Shown here one piece after another: positions 1-8,167 of a stretch of DNA of 43,958 bases. The notes beneath the pieces are model-generated. The model was given only the letters and a program-made list of their open reading frames with translations, made no database searches and had not been told where the DNA came from. The DNA is from Rickettsiales bacterium (GTDB lineage Bacteria; Pseudomonadota; Alphaproteobacteria; Rs-D84). The stretch covers positions 1 through 43,958 of the forward strand of contig JAITQO010000015.1 of NCBI GenBank assembly GCA_031288835.1. Direction: 5' to 3'. Every line of letters begins with the position of its first letter. The stretch's first letter is position 1. The position numbers were made by a program, and so were the translations under genes.

Positions 1-1
1 C

Positions 2-1081
2 CAGGCCGGTATCCCGATTTCAGAGGTCAAAAACACAGGCTCCTCAAATACGGTCTGGAAATTCGTCGTCGCAAAGCTCGCCGCTATGCGCGTCGATGCC
101 TGCACTAATGCTATTAAAGCCGCCCTGGAGGCCGATACGGCGTGCGGGAAAGGATATATCGGGTGTCTGTCCATGGACGCCGAGTTCTTCCGCGACATTA
201 TCCCGCCGGAAAAGTTGGTTTCCTGCATGAAAAATGGCGAAACCATCACGGCCAACGATTGGACAGAAACAGGAAAAATCGGCAATATGGTCATGGGCAT
301 CATGCTCAATGCTGATAATGAAGCGTTGAATGTTTGCACCGTTGCCGCTGCGAAGCAAGTCATGACCCTTTGCAGCGTTGATGGCGCAGGATATTCGGAC
401 GAAGACTTGGAGGCGGCAAGTCCCGGAATGCTGGCGGATTGCGACGCGGCGTTCGCCGGTATCAATAGTTTGAACGGATTCGGAGCGGGCGACGCCGCCA
501 AAGTTCACGAGCTGGTCGGACAGAAAACCAAATTGGTCGGCCTGATTGATTTTACCAACTTCAACCTGACAAAGCCCGGCGAATCCGTAGAAGCCGACAG
601 CGATGAATATTATCCGCATTTCACCTTTACTGAAATGAGCGGCGCGTCGGCGAAGATATCGAACGACGCGGCGAAGGGCATTATCAGAACGATTCGTTCA
701 AGAATTGACAACATGCTTGAAGGAAAAGATGGGCAAACGCTGAAGTTCTGCACGCAGGGACGCGACCTGTCGCAAATCATGGCGCGCGATAAGCGCGGAA
801 GGGTGGCCGGCAATGCGGCGCAGCGCGAGCAGGCGAAAACCAACAAGTCTGAGGCCAGATTCCCGAACCTTCTTGACACGGTGGTCGAAAACATCCTGCA
901 TTCCGGATTGAGAAAGGCGAAAAGCCTGTATAACGTGCAATTAAACGCGGAAGCGGAAAAGTTTCAAGTACAACTGCGCGAAATGATGATAACGGCGCCG
1001 GGCAAGGGATATATCGACGACAGTTTGGGGATTTGCTGGCACAAAAACAAAGCCACCATGAGTCTTACCAAGACCGAATAA
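2..1081 (+). CDS. Unknown protein, 5' end outside window
   Basis: The reading frame is open from the first bases of the window and ends at TAA 1079-1081, so only the C-terminal part (about 359 residues) is seen. An ATG at 86 lies inside the frame, but the codons before it read equally well, so it is probably not the start. The visible part has scattered cysteines in its first half and a basic stretch near residues 230-265, with no motif I recognise. The tail (about 300-345) looks helical and charged. It is followed 20 bases later by a secreted Cys-rich protein, which may share its transcript. Function unknown; confidence is only that this is a real coding region. Confidence 0.7.
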   Translation, partial: QAGIPISEVKNTGSSNTVWKFVVAKLAAMRVDACTNAIKAALEADTACGKGYIGCLSMDAEFFRDIIPPEKLVSCMKNGETITANDWTETGKIGNMVMGIMLNADNEALNVCTVAAAKQVMTLCSVDGAGYSDEDLEAASPGMLADCDAAFAGINSLNGFGAGDAAKVHELVGQKTKLVGLIDFTNFNLTKPGESVEADSDEYYPHFTFTEMSGASAKISNDAAKGIIRTIRSRIDNMLEGKDGQTLKFCTQGRDLSQIMARDKRGRVAGNAAQREQAKTNKSEARFPNLLDTVVENILHSGLRKAKSLYNVQLNAEAEKFQVQLREMMITAPGKGYIDDSLGICWHKNKATMSLTKTE

Positions 1082-1101
1082 TCGTCAATGGGGATGCAAA
1101 A

Positions 1102-1626
1102 ATGAAAAAGTATTTGATTTCAATTTTTATGATATTCTTGACCAGCGGGGCGGCAATTGCCAAATCCTGCAGATGTTCCCATGAATATTTTACCGCAACC
1201 GACCCTTCGGGGGCCATTTGTGCAAACAGCGGCAGCTATACGCCTGGCAGCAAAGTATATTCTGAAAAAGGGATTATCAAGGAATGCGGTTTTACCGTAC
1301 AAGATTCTACAAGGGATGACGGATGCAGAGGCAATTGTGATGACTGGCATTATTTCTGGACCGAGAAGGAAGGGAGTTGCGTTCCCGGAAAATCCAGCAG
1401 CGATATTACGCTTGATTGGACGAAAAATTCATTCCCGGAAAGCAATATATGCTGGCGCCCGAAATGCAAGCAGCCGAATACTTATTGGGTTATGTACCTT
1501 GACGGGACCATCACCGCGGATTATATTAATAACCCGGCGAATTACGAAGGCTGCGCGGAGTGCGTGTTCCAAAAAGTTAGAATTGTAACAACAGACCCGA
1601 CGGAATATTCCTATATCATAGAATGA
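1102..1626 (+). CDS. Secreted cysteine-rich protein of unknown function
   Basis: 174 codons. The start at 1102 gives a clear signal peptide (MKKYLISIFMIFLTSGAAIA, cleavage before KSCRCS); an earlier in-frame ATG at 1033 would put hydrophilic residues in front of it, so I reject that start. The mature part has about a dozen cysteines, including CRC, GCRGNC and GCAEC groups, which suggests a disulfide-stabilised periplasmic or exported protein. It ends six bases before lnt. No domain recognised. It resembles in style, not by any alignment I can do here, the secreted Cys-rich product encoded at 42770. Confidence 0.7.
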   Translation: MKKYLISIFMIFLTSGAAIAKSCRCSHEYFTATDPSGAICANSGSYTPGSKVYSEKGIIKECGFTVQDSTRDDGCRGNCDDWHYFWTEKEGSCVPGKSSSDITLDWTKNSFPESNICWRPKCKQPNTYWVMYLDGTITADYINNPANYEGCAECVFQKVRIVTTDPTEYSYIIE

Positions 1627-1631
1627 TATGA

Positions 1632-3080
1632 ATGCTGGCAAAAAAGGGTTCTTTATTTGCACGCCTGGCGGCCGGTTTCGGAATGGTTGCCATCGGATAT
1701 GTCGGGTCGTTCGGCTTCGCGCCGAATTATTTGTGGCCGCTGACCGTTTTATCAATCGCCGCCGCGTATTATCTGTCTGAAAACAAGGGGTATGGAATCG
1801 GTTTTTGGTGGGGAGCCGGCTATGGCTGCGCGGTTTTCAGCTGGGCACTGCATTTCTTGTTCGCCAGCAGCCGCATCGTGGACAATCCGTGGCAGCTTTA
1901 TTCGATTGGTTTTATTTCGCTCGGGTTATACTGCGGACTTTTGTTCGGAATGCCGTTTTTCCTGACCGCCAAAACCAGCGCGGCCGGATGGCGGAGAACG
2001 GTCTGCTTCGCGCTGGCATGGACGCTCGTTCTTTGGTTCAGAGAATATTTTGTACTCGGGTTTCCGATGAATCCGATAGCAAATCTGACATTGCCGAGCG
2101 TTCGGTTGTCCGGGTTGCTCTCCGTTTTCGGCACAGTGGGGCTGACGTTCGTTCTTGTCGGATGCATTTGCGCGGTTCCGGAATACATCAGAACAAAGTC
2201 AAAATGGCAATTCCTGTTCCTCGTCCCTTTGCTAATGTGTTTTTTCGTCCCGTGGCAATCCATAAAATCCGCCGATATGACGGTTCGGATTGTGCAGCCG
2301 GCGATTTCCACGGACGAAAAGTTGGACAGTGCCAAAAGAAAGCGGAATCTTGAAACATTGATTGATTTATCCGTGCAAAAAAACGGCATCATGCCCGATT
2401 TGATAATATGGCCGGAGACCATATATCCGTATGTGGTGAATGACGTCGTGAAAATGCCGTCGCTCGGAATCCCGTATATTGCCGGGGTGAATTATCGAAA
2501 ATTGATGCTTAAAAACGGGGTATACAATCCGTCATACGGCGACTTGTATAATAAAATGTGGCTGATGGACAAAAATGGAAACTTGACTGACAGTTACGCA
2601 AAATCCACTCTGCTTCCGTTCGGCGAATACCAGCCCCTTCCGTTTCTGCCGTCATTGGGGAAAAAGACGCCCGGCGACGGGCCGAAAATTATTCAGAACT
2701 TCGTCCCGTCTATTTGTTATGAAATCATATTTTCCGACAGACTGGTCGTGGGCGAGCCGGAATTCATCGTGAACATATCGGACGACAATTGGTTCGGCGC
2801 GTCCAGGGGGCCGTATCTGCACCTGGATATGGCGCGGAATCAGGCAATCGAGACGGGGTTGCCGGTCATCCGAGCGAACCAATCCGGCATTTCCGCAGTT
2901 ATCGATTCGCGCGGCCGGATAGTTAAAAGCCTGGGATTGTATGAAAAAGGAATTATCGACGCAAAGGTTCCGCCGGCCGAAATGACGGTTTATAGAAAAA
3001 TCGGCCTGAATAAAACGATGCTGGGCATCATATTGCTGTCCGGATTCATTTTGGTCGCATTCAGAAAGAAAAAGAATTGA
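1632..3080 (+). CDS. lnt: Apolipoprotein N-acyltransferase
   Basis: Lnt transfers an acyl chain from phospholipid to the N-terminal cysteine of lipoproteins in the inner membrane, the last step of lipoprotein maturation. The 482 residues fit the family length of about 500. The N-terminal third consists of hydrophobic membrane segments, followed by a nitrilase-like domain. The expected Glu-Lys-Cys triad is visible: E262 in WPETIYP, K324 in AKSTLLPFGEY and C362 in SICYEIIF. A final hydrophobic segment (about 462-477) and a KKKN tail close the protein. The ATG at 1632 follows the upstream stop by five bases. LspA, which acts one step earlier, is encoded at 26245 in this window. Confidence 0.95.
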   Translation: MLAKKGSLFARLAAGFGMVAIGYVGSFGFAPNYLWPLTVLSIAAAYYLSENKGYGIGFWWGAGYGCAVFSWALHFLFASSRIVDNPWQLYSIGFISLGLYCGLLFGMPFFLTAKTSAAGWRRTVCFALAWTLVLWFREYFVLGFPMNPIANLTLPSVRLSGLLSVFGTVGLTFVLVGCICAVPEYIRTKSKWQFLFLVPLLMCFFVPWQSIKSADMTVRIVQPAISTDEKLDSAKRKRNLETLIDLSVQKNGIMPDLIIWPETIYPYVVNDVVKMPSLGIPYIAGVNYRKLMLKNGVYNPSYGDLYNKMWLMDKNGNLTDSYAKSTLLPFGEYQPLPFLPSLGKKTPGDGPKIIQNFVPSICYEIIFSDRLVVGEPEFIVNISDDNWFGASRGPYLHLDMARNQAIETGLPVIRANQSGISAVIDSRGRIVKSLGLYEKGIIDAKVPPAEMTVYRKIGLNKTMLGIILLSGFILVAFRKKKN

Positions 3081-3081
3081 A

Positions 3082-3819
3082 TCATCCGGCGAATGCCAGC
3101 ACCCGGATGCATCCCGTCAAATCTTTATAACGCGCCATGGGTTTCCAACCGGCGGCGGAAAAAATCCTTTTGACGGCGGCGCCCTGCCCCGCGCCGATTT
3201 CAATATAAATTTTCGCGTTCGTTCTCAGCCGCGCGATTTGACGGTAATATCTCAGGCCGTCATGCCCGCCGTATAGCGCGGTTTTCGGGTCGCGCCTTGC
3301 GCCGCGATTCACCCTTGGGTCGCCGTCCGGAATATACGGAGGGTTCGCTACGACAATATCAAAATCCCGGGCGTTGGCATTGGAAAACGTTCCGCGCAGG
3401 ATTTTAATCCTGTTTCGCAATCCCAAATCTTTCGCGTTTCTTCTGGCGACATGGCATGCGCGGCGGCTGCAATCTATGCCGACCCCGACCGCATTCGGGA
3501 TATTCTTCATTATCGCGCATAATAGGCACCCCGTGCCTGTGCCCAAATCCAAAATCCGCCGCGGATTTTCATTCCTGATAACCGCCTCGACAAGCGTTTC
3601 GCTGTCCGGACGCGGGTCGAGAGTATGCCGGTTCGTATAAAAGGGCAATCCGTAAAACCATTTTTTATGAATAATTTTCGCAACCGGAACGCCGCGGCGC
3701 AACCGGAACGCAATCCGGAGAATATTCCAAAATCCGACTTTTTTATTTTCAAGAACGACCTTTGCGTCATGGGCAGGCGCAAATCGCCTAAGAAAAGCGA
3801 ACGCTTGATTATCCGTCAT
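3082..3819 (-). CDS. prmC: Release factor glutamine methyltransferase (PrmC/HemK)
   Basis: PrmC methylates the glutamine of the GGQ motif in peptide-chain release factors using S-adenosylmethionine. The 245-residue product has the SAM-binding loop DLGTGTG (91-97) and the catalytic NPPY motif (149-152) in the context DIVVANPPYIPDGDPRV, which is diagnostic. It is shorter than the usual 270-290 residues, mainly because the N-terminal helical substrate-recognition domain is trimmed. It converges with lnt, with one base between the two stop codons, and its 5' end overlaps the promoter of the divergent M23 peptidase gene. Confidence 0.93.
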   Translation of the reverse strand: MTDNQAFAFLRRFAPAHDAKVVLENKKVGFWNILRIAFRLRRGVPVAKIIHKKWFYGLPFYTNRHTLDPRPDSETLVEAVIRNENPRRILDLGTGTGCLLCAIMKNIPNAVGVGIDCSRRACHVARRNAKDLGLRNRIKILRGTFSNANARDFDIVVANPPYIPDGDPRVNRGARRDPKTALYGGHDGLRYYRQIARLRTNAKIYIEIGAGQGAAVKRIFSAAGWKPMARYKDLTGCIRVLAFAG

Positions 3820-3833
3820 TCTTCCATTATACT
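3805..3833 (+). promoter_or_regulatory. Sigma70-type promoter of the M23 peptidase gene
   Basis: TTGATT at 3805-3810 and TATACT at 3828-3833 are separated by 17 bases. The predicted start of transcription is near 3840, two or three bases before the GTG at 3843, which suggests a leaderless mRNA. The promoter lies within the first codons of divergent prmC. Confidence 0.6.
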
Positions 3834-3842
3834 GGCCATGCT

Positions 3843-5045
3843 GTGAAAAATCAAAGAAAGATTCTTTTTTTTACCGTAATTGCCGCGGTTTTATCGGTCG
3901 CCGCGACAATCGCCTTCACGCCGACGGCGATAAATGCTTTATCCGAGCAGAAAATTGCCGTCAAAAACGGAGACACTCTGTCCAGCATTCTAACGCCGCA
4001 TTCATTGTCGGGATACGATATTCTAGAAATTGCAAAATTGCTCAAAAAAGAGGCGAAAGTTAGGTCATTAAAGGCCGATTATGACGTTATCAAAATATCT
4101 CGTCCGGCGGAAAACGAGCCCGTCGGCAAAATTACAATCCAATCGGGGCCATGGCGTCACATTGAGTTCAAAAAAACGGACACCGGATGGTCATGCAACC
4201 CAATCGATATTGAAAAAGACATTCAGATTGTTCTGAAAGAGGGAGAAATCCGATACGGAGATTCTTTTTATTCGTCCGGAATCCAGGCTGGCATTCCGGA
4301 ATCCATACTTGCGGACGCATATGACCTGCTGGCGTTCGAAATGGACTTTGAGCGCGATATGCGCGCCGGGCAGCAGTTTTCTATTCTATACGAGGAAAAC
4401 TTCGCAGAGGGGCAATTCGTCGGAACCGGACGGGTGATGGCCGTGATTTTCGCCGCCGGGCGCCGCCGCGGAGTCATAAAAATATACCGTTATGGCCGCG
4501 GATATTATGACGAGCACGGCGGCGGAGCAATCAAATCTTTAAAGCGAACGCCCATAAACAACGCGCGCGTGACGTCGTCGTTTTCCGGAAACAGAAGGCA
4601 TCCTGTTTTGGGATTCACGCGGGCGCACCGCGGCGTCGACTTTCGCGCGGCCACCGGCACGCCGATTCCATCGGCCGGAAACGGACGCGTCGTTTCCCGC
4701 GGAACAAACAACGGCTATGGAAACCATATCCGCATCCGCCATAACGCCACATACGAAACGATGTATGCGCACATGAGCAGATTCCAGACGGGGATCGGCG
4801 TCGGAACGCAAGTCCGCCAGGGACAGATTGTCGGATATGTCGGAAACACGGGCATCTCGACAGGCCCTCATCTTCACTATGAAATAATAAAACATGGGCA
4901 GCGCGTGAATCCTATGACAGTGAAACTGCCTGCGATAAATAATCTGGCCAACAAGGATAAAGCCGATTTTCTGGAACTGCGCGAACATCTGGACAAGGCG
5001 ATGGAACTGATGAGACTGCACCCGACGCTGGTTGTTTACGAATGA
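3843..5045 (+). CDS. M23-family zinc metallopeptidase, cell-wall endopeptidase
   Basis: 400 residues with a GTG start. An N-terminal membrane anchor or signal segment (about 7-30) is followed by a linker domain and a C-terminal LytM/M23 domain. Zinc ligands are visible: H262 and D266 in HRGVDF, H310 in MYAH, and HLH 343-345 in GPHLHYE. All ligands are present, so an active peptidoglycan endopeptidase of the MepM type is likely, rather than a degenerate EnvC/NlpD-type activator. Residues 35-60 (KIAVKNGDTLSSIL) resemble a LysM-like or OapA-type wall-binding segment. No Shine-Dalgarno sequence is visible, in keeping with the promoter abutting the start. Confidence 0.9.
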   Translation: MKNQRKILFFTVIAAVLSVAATIAFTPTAINALSEQKIAVKNGDTLSSILTPHSLSGYDILEIAKLLKKEAKVRSLKADYDVIKISRPAENEPVGKITIQSGPWRHIEFKKTDTGWSCNPIDIEKDIQIVLKEGEIRYGDSFYSSGIQAGIPESILADAYDLLAFEMDFERDMRAGQQFSILYEENFAEGQFVGTGRVMAVIFAAGRRRGVIKIYRYGRGYYDEHGGGAIKSLKRTPINNARVTSSFSGNRRHPVLGFTRAHRGVDFRAATGTPIPSAGNGRVVSRGTNNGYGNHIRIRHNATYETMYAHMSRFQTGIGVGTQVRQGQIVGYVGNTGISTGPHLHYEIIKHGQRVNPMTVKLPAINNLANKDKADFLELREHLDKAMELMRLHPTLVVYE

Positions 5046-5081
5046 TAAGTATATGAATATGATTCCGTTGGAAATATAAAC

Positions 5082-5112
5082 AAAAAAAGGGGATGACCTG
5101 CGTCAGAGCCCC
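5082..5112 (-). terminator. Intrinsic terminator of the tracrRNA
   Basis: Read on the minus strand: GGGG (5112-5109), a bulge, TGAC (5105-5102), tetraloop GCAG, GTCA (5097-5094), CCCC (5092-5089), then seven T residues (5088-5082). This defines the 3' end of the tracrRNA. Confidence 0.85.
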
Positions 5113-5135
5113 ACACTATATTAGTTTATTATAGT

Positions 5136-5166
5136 TTGCTTTCCAAATCAGGCCAACTAATATAAT
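5136..5166 (+). promoter_or_regulatory. Candidate cas9 promoter inside the anti-repeat
   Basis: On the plus strand the anti-repeat carries TTGCTT (5136-5141) and, 19 bases later, TATAAT (5161-5166). These are the same two boxes found in every CRISPR repeat, where spacing is 16 bases. Transcription would begin near 5173 and give a leader of about 46 bases to the cas9 ATG at 5219. The long spacing makes it weaker than consensus. Confidence 0.5.
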
Positions 5167-5173
5167 ATTTGCA

Positions 5174-5201
5174 ATTATAAATTAAAGTACTAGAATGTCA
5201 A
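5174..5201 (-). promoter_or_regulatory. Consensus sigma70 promoter of the tracrRNA
   Basis: On the minus strand TTGACA (5201-5196), 16 bases, TATAAT (5179-5174). Both hexamers are perfect. Predicted +1 is near 5167. The promoter lies between the predicted cas9 transcription start and the cas9 ATG, so the two promoters overlap. Confidence 0.8.
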
Positions 5202-5218
5202 GCCAAAAAGGATTCGTA

Positions 5219-8167
5219 ATGCGGATATTTGGATTCGACCTTGGAATCGCCAGCATCGGCTGGGCTGTCGTGGATATAAATAAAGAAAATAAAGATTCGA
5301 AATCCGGGCCCGCATCAAATGGGAAAATTATCGCCAGCGGCGTCCGCATATTTGATATTGCCGAAAATCCGAAGGACGGAAAATCGCTTGCCGCGCCGCG
5401 CCGCCTGGCGCGCGGATTGCGCCGGATTCTGCGCCGCCGCGCAAGACGCATGACGGAAATCCGCGAATTGCTAAAAAAATACGGATTTCAGGCACAATCG
5501 CTGCCGCGGGCTGGCGACATCGACGTTTGGAAGCTTCGCGCTGTCGACGTATTCGAAAGAAAACTTGATGACACAGAGATTGCGCGCGTCCTGATTCATA
5601 TCGCGAAGCACCGGGGATATAAGTCCGCAAAGAAATCGGGAGAAGAATCCGATATCGAAAGCGGAAAGGTCCTGAATGCGATTGCCGAAAATAAAAATAT
5701 GCTCGGAAATCACAAAACTATGGCGCAGATGATTTTCCATACCAGAGACCGCAAACGCAACCGCGGAAAAATTACAAAAATAGTCGCAAACAAGAAAGGC
5801 ATAGAGAAAACCGTCGAAGAAAATTATTATGGAAGCTCCATTCCGAGGGATGAAATCATCCGCGAGGCAAAAATCGTCTTTGAAGCACAAGGTTTGAATT
5901 TCTACGACGAATATGCAGGCATCGCCTTTCGGCATAGATTGTTCAATGAGGGACCGGACCCAAAAAAGTTTGCGACGCCGGCAAAGACATTGGATGCAAT
6001 GATTGGAACATGCACCTTTGAACCTGACGAATCCCGCGCACCGAAAGAGGCGCCGACGGCAGAATTGTTCGTCGCGCTTACCAAAATCCACAACACCAAG
6101 ATTATAATTGACGGCAAGACAAGATTCTTTACAGAAGAAGAGCGTATGAAAACCTTGGGATTGCTGAAAGAACAAAAAGATGTAAAATATTCCTCATTGA
6201 ACAAAAAAATTTTCGATGGCAAGGCGGCTTTTCCCGATATTTACGGCAAAGACGAAAAAGAGACGAAATTCTTCTCAATGTCAGGATTTCATAAACTTAA
6301 AAACGCATTAAAAGATTTTCCAGATGCAATGGAAAATTTTGCACGGCTTGATAGAATTATGACGATTGTCGCAACTGAAAAAACCGATGACAAAATGGAA
6401 GCGGCGCTGTCAAAGGCCGATATTCCGGATGACTGGCGTGAAGCGATAAAAAAACTGACGTCGGACAGATTTAATAATTTATCACTGAAAGCATTGTATA
6501 AAATCGTCCCCGAGATGACTTCCGGAAAAAAATACAACGAAGCCTGCGAATCCGTTGGCTACGACTTCCGCAAGGGCGGAGATGAGTTGGTATCCGTGCG
6601 CGAAGACAGATTGCTAGACGTCATCACGGACGACAAAATGACAAACGTTCCCGCAGTAAACCGCACAATCGCCCAATTCCGCAAGGTTTATAACGCGATG
6701 GCCCGCGAATACGGCCAGCCGGACCAAACCAATTTGGAAATCGGCCGTGAATTAAAAAAATCGCACGACGAGCGCAAACAAATTGAAAAACAAATCAATG
6801 AAAATAATGCAAAGAATGAAGCGGCGAGGGAAAATCTGTCGCAGTTTGGAATCGAGCCGACAGGAACCAATTTATTGAAATACAAACTATATATGGAGCA
6901 AAACTGCAAATGCGTATATTCTGGAACACAAATGACTTTCGGCGAATTTGACAATTACGAAATCGACCATATATTGCCGTTTTCACGTTCGCTTGACGAT
7001 TCTTTCAACAACAAAGTTTTGGTGCTTCGCACAGAAAACCAAAGAAAAGGCAACAAGACCCCATGGGAATATATGCAGGATAATTGGACAGAGTTCGAGG
7101 AGCGCGTCCGAACTATACAAAATCCAAAAAAACGCGCGAATCTACTGAACAAGGAGTTCTCGGAAACAGAGAATGAAATGAAGTTCCGCGAACGCAACGC
7201 GAACGACAATGCATATATCTCGCGATTTGTCGGGCAATACTTGAAAGACGGCTCCGGATTGCCAAACGAGCGGATCTGCGTCCGCACCGGGTCGCTGACC
7301 GCCTATTTGCGACATCAGTGGGGATTGGAGAAAAATCGGAATAAATCGGACAGGCATCACGCACAGGATGCGATTGTGATTGCATGCGCGACGCAAGGCA
7401 TGGTGCAATACCTGTCAAATTGGTCGGCAATAATGGGAACGCGAGAGGCCATGACGACACTGAAAGAATACGACATGATGCGCAAAAGATTTGCCGAACC
7501 TTGGACGGGTTTCCGAAATGAAATTGCGGAGTCATTAAATAAAATCTTTGTGAGTCGTTCCCCTCGCAGGAAAGCAAGCGGCCAAATCCACTTGGAAACA
7601 ATTTATAACAAAAACGGGGCGACAAACAAAGAGCCGAAAAAAATCGCCATAAAATCCGGCATACCGATTCGCGGGGGACTTGCGGCAAACGGAGAAATGC
7701 TGCGCATAGACGTTTTTTCGAAGAAAAATAAAACCGGCAGGGACAAGTTTTATTTCATACCGATTTATTTATCGCAGATGGGACGTGAATTGCCCGTAAA
7801 GGTATGCACTGCGAATATTCTAGAATCAGAATGGCCGGAAATTGACGATTCAGCTGCATTCAGATTCTCGATTTATAAAAACGACTTGATTAGAACAAAA
7901 AAAGGCGACGCAGAATATTTTGGATATTATGACGGAGCAGATCGTTCAACGGCGGCGATTTCGATTGTCGCTCCAGACAGGCAATGGACGAAACGCGGAG
8001 TCGGAATCCAAAATCTTGACATATTTGAGAAATACCAGGTTGATATGCTAGGAAATTATGTCAAGGTCAATTCGGAGCAGAGGCAAAATTTAATAAAAGG
8101 AAAGAAAGGACAATCCAAAGGGAATAAAAATGGGATGGCGTGTCCTTCAACTGTCAAAACCGTGTAA
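5219..8167 (+). CDS. cas9: CRISPR-associated endonuclease Cas9, type II-C
   Basis: RNA-guided DNA endonuclease. With the ATG at 5219 (AAGGA six bases upstream) the protein is 982 residues, in the compact II-C size range. An upstream in-frame ATG at 5195 overlaps the tracrRNA promoter and has no ribosome site, so I reject it. Visible domains: RuvC-I with D7 (FGFDLGIASIGW), an Arg-rich bridge helix about 61-82, RuvC-II with E507 (NLEIGRE), HNH with H584 (EIDHILPFSRS), and RuvC-III with H714 and D717 (HHAQDA). All nuclease residues are present, so both cuts should occur. The C-terminal 200 residues would be the PAM-interacting region. It overlaps cas1 by 38 bases. No csn2 or cas4 is nearby, hence II-C. 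Confidence 0.97.
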   Translation: MRIFGFDLGIASIGWAVVDINKENKDSKSGPASNGKIIASGVRIFDIAENPKDGKSLAAPRRLARGLRRILRRRARRMTEIRELLKKYGFQAQSLPRAGDIDVWKLRAVDVFERKLDDTEIARVLIHIAKHRGYKSAKKSGEESDIESGKVLNAIAENKNMLGNHKTMAQMIFHTRDRKRNRGKITKIVANKKGIEKTVEENYYGSSIPRDEIIREAKIVFEAQGLNFYDEYAGIAFRHRLFNEGPDPKKFATPAKTLDAMIGTCTFEPDESRAPKEAPTAELFVALTKIHNTKIIIDGKTRFFTEEERMKTLGLLKEQKDVKYSSLNKKIFDGKAAFPDIYGKDEKETKFFSMSGFHKLKNALKDFPDAMENFARLDRIMTIVATEKTDDKMEAALSKADIPDDWREAIKKLTSDRFNNLSLKALYKIVPEMTSGKKYNEACESVGYDFRKGGDELVSVREDRLLDVITDDKMTNVPAVNRTIAQFRKVYNAMAREYGQPDQTNLEIGRELKKSHDERKQIEKQINENNAKNEAARENLSQFGIEPTGTNLLKYKLYMEQNCKCVYSGTQMTFGEFDNYEIDHILPFSRSLDDSFNNKVLVLRTENQRKGNKTPWEYMQDNWTEFEERVRTIQNPKKRANLLNKEFSETENEMKFRERNANDNAYISRFVGQYLKDGSGLPNERICVRTGSLTAYLRHQWGLEKNRNKSDRHHAQDAIVIACATQGMVQYLSNWSAIMGTREAMTTLKEYDMMRKRFAEPWTGFRNEIAESLNKIFVSRSPRRKASGQIHLETIYNKNGATNKEPKKIAIKSGIPIRGGLAANGEMLRIDVFSKKNKTGRDKFYFIPIYLSQMGRELPVKVCTANILESEWPEIDDSAAFRFSIYKNDLIRTKKGDAEYFGYYDGADRSTAAISIVAPDRQWTKRGVGIQNLDIFEKYQVDMLGNYVKVNSEQRQNLIKGKKGQSKGNKNGMACPSTVKTV

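Larger units (their letters stand above)
5082..5167 (-). ncRNA. tracrRNA of the type II-C CRISPR-Cas system
   Basis: Positions 5129-5152 match 24 consecutive bases of the CRISPR repeat. Read on the minus strand this is an anti-repeat, complementary to the repeat portion of crRNAs transcribed from the minus-strand array. It is followed by a short AU-rich spacer, a GGGG/CCCC hairpin containing an inner TGAC/GTCA stem, and a T7 tract. A consensus promoter ends seven bases upstream of about 5167, giving a predicted RNA of roughly 80-86 nt. The RNA is divergent from cas9. Positions 5117-5126 and 5155-5164 are exact 10-base inverted repeats that flank the anti-repeat and could close a stem in the free RNA. 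Confidence 0.85.

Noticed and set aside
5195-5218. Longer Cas9 start at 5195
   Set aside because: It would place the start codon inside the -35 region of the tracrRNA promoter without a ribosome site, while ATG 5219 has AAGGA at a good distance and gives the usual short N-terminus before RuvC-I.
5219-8167. Degenerate (nuclease-dead) Cas9
   Set aside because: D7, E507, H584, H714 and D717 are all in their proper motifs, so there is no sign of loss of either nuclease.
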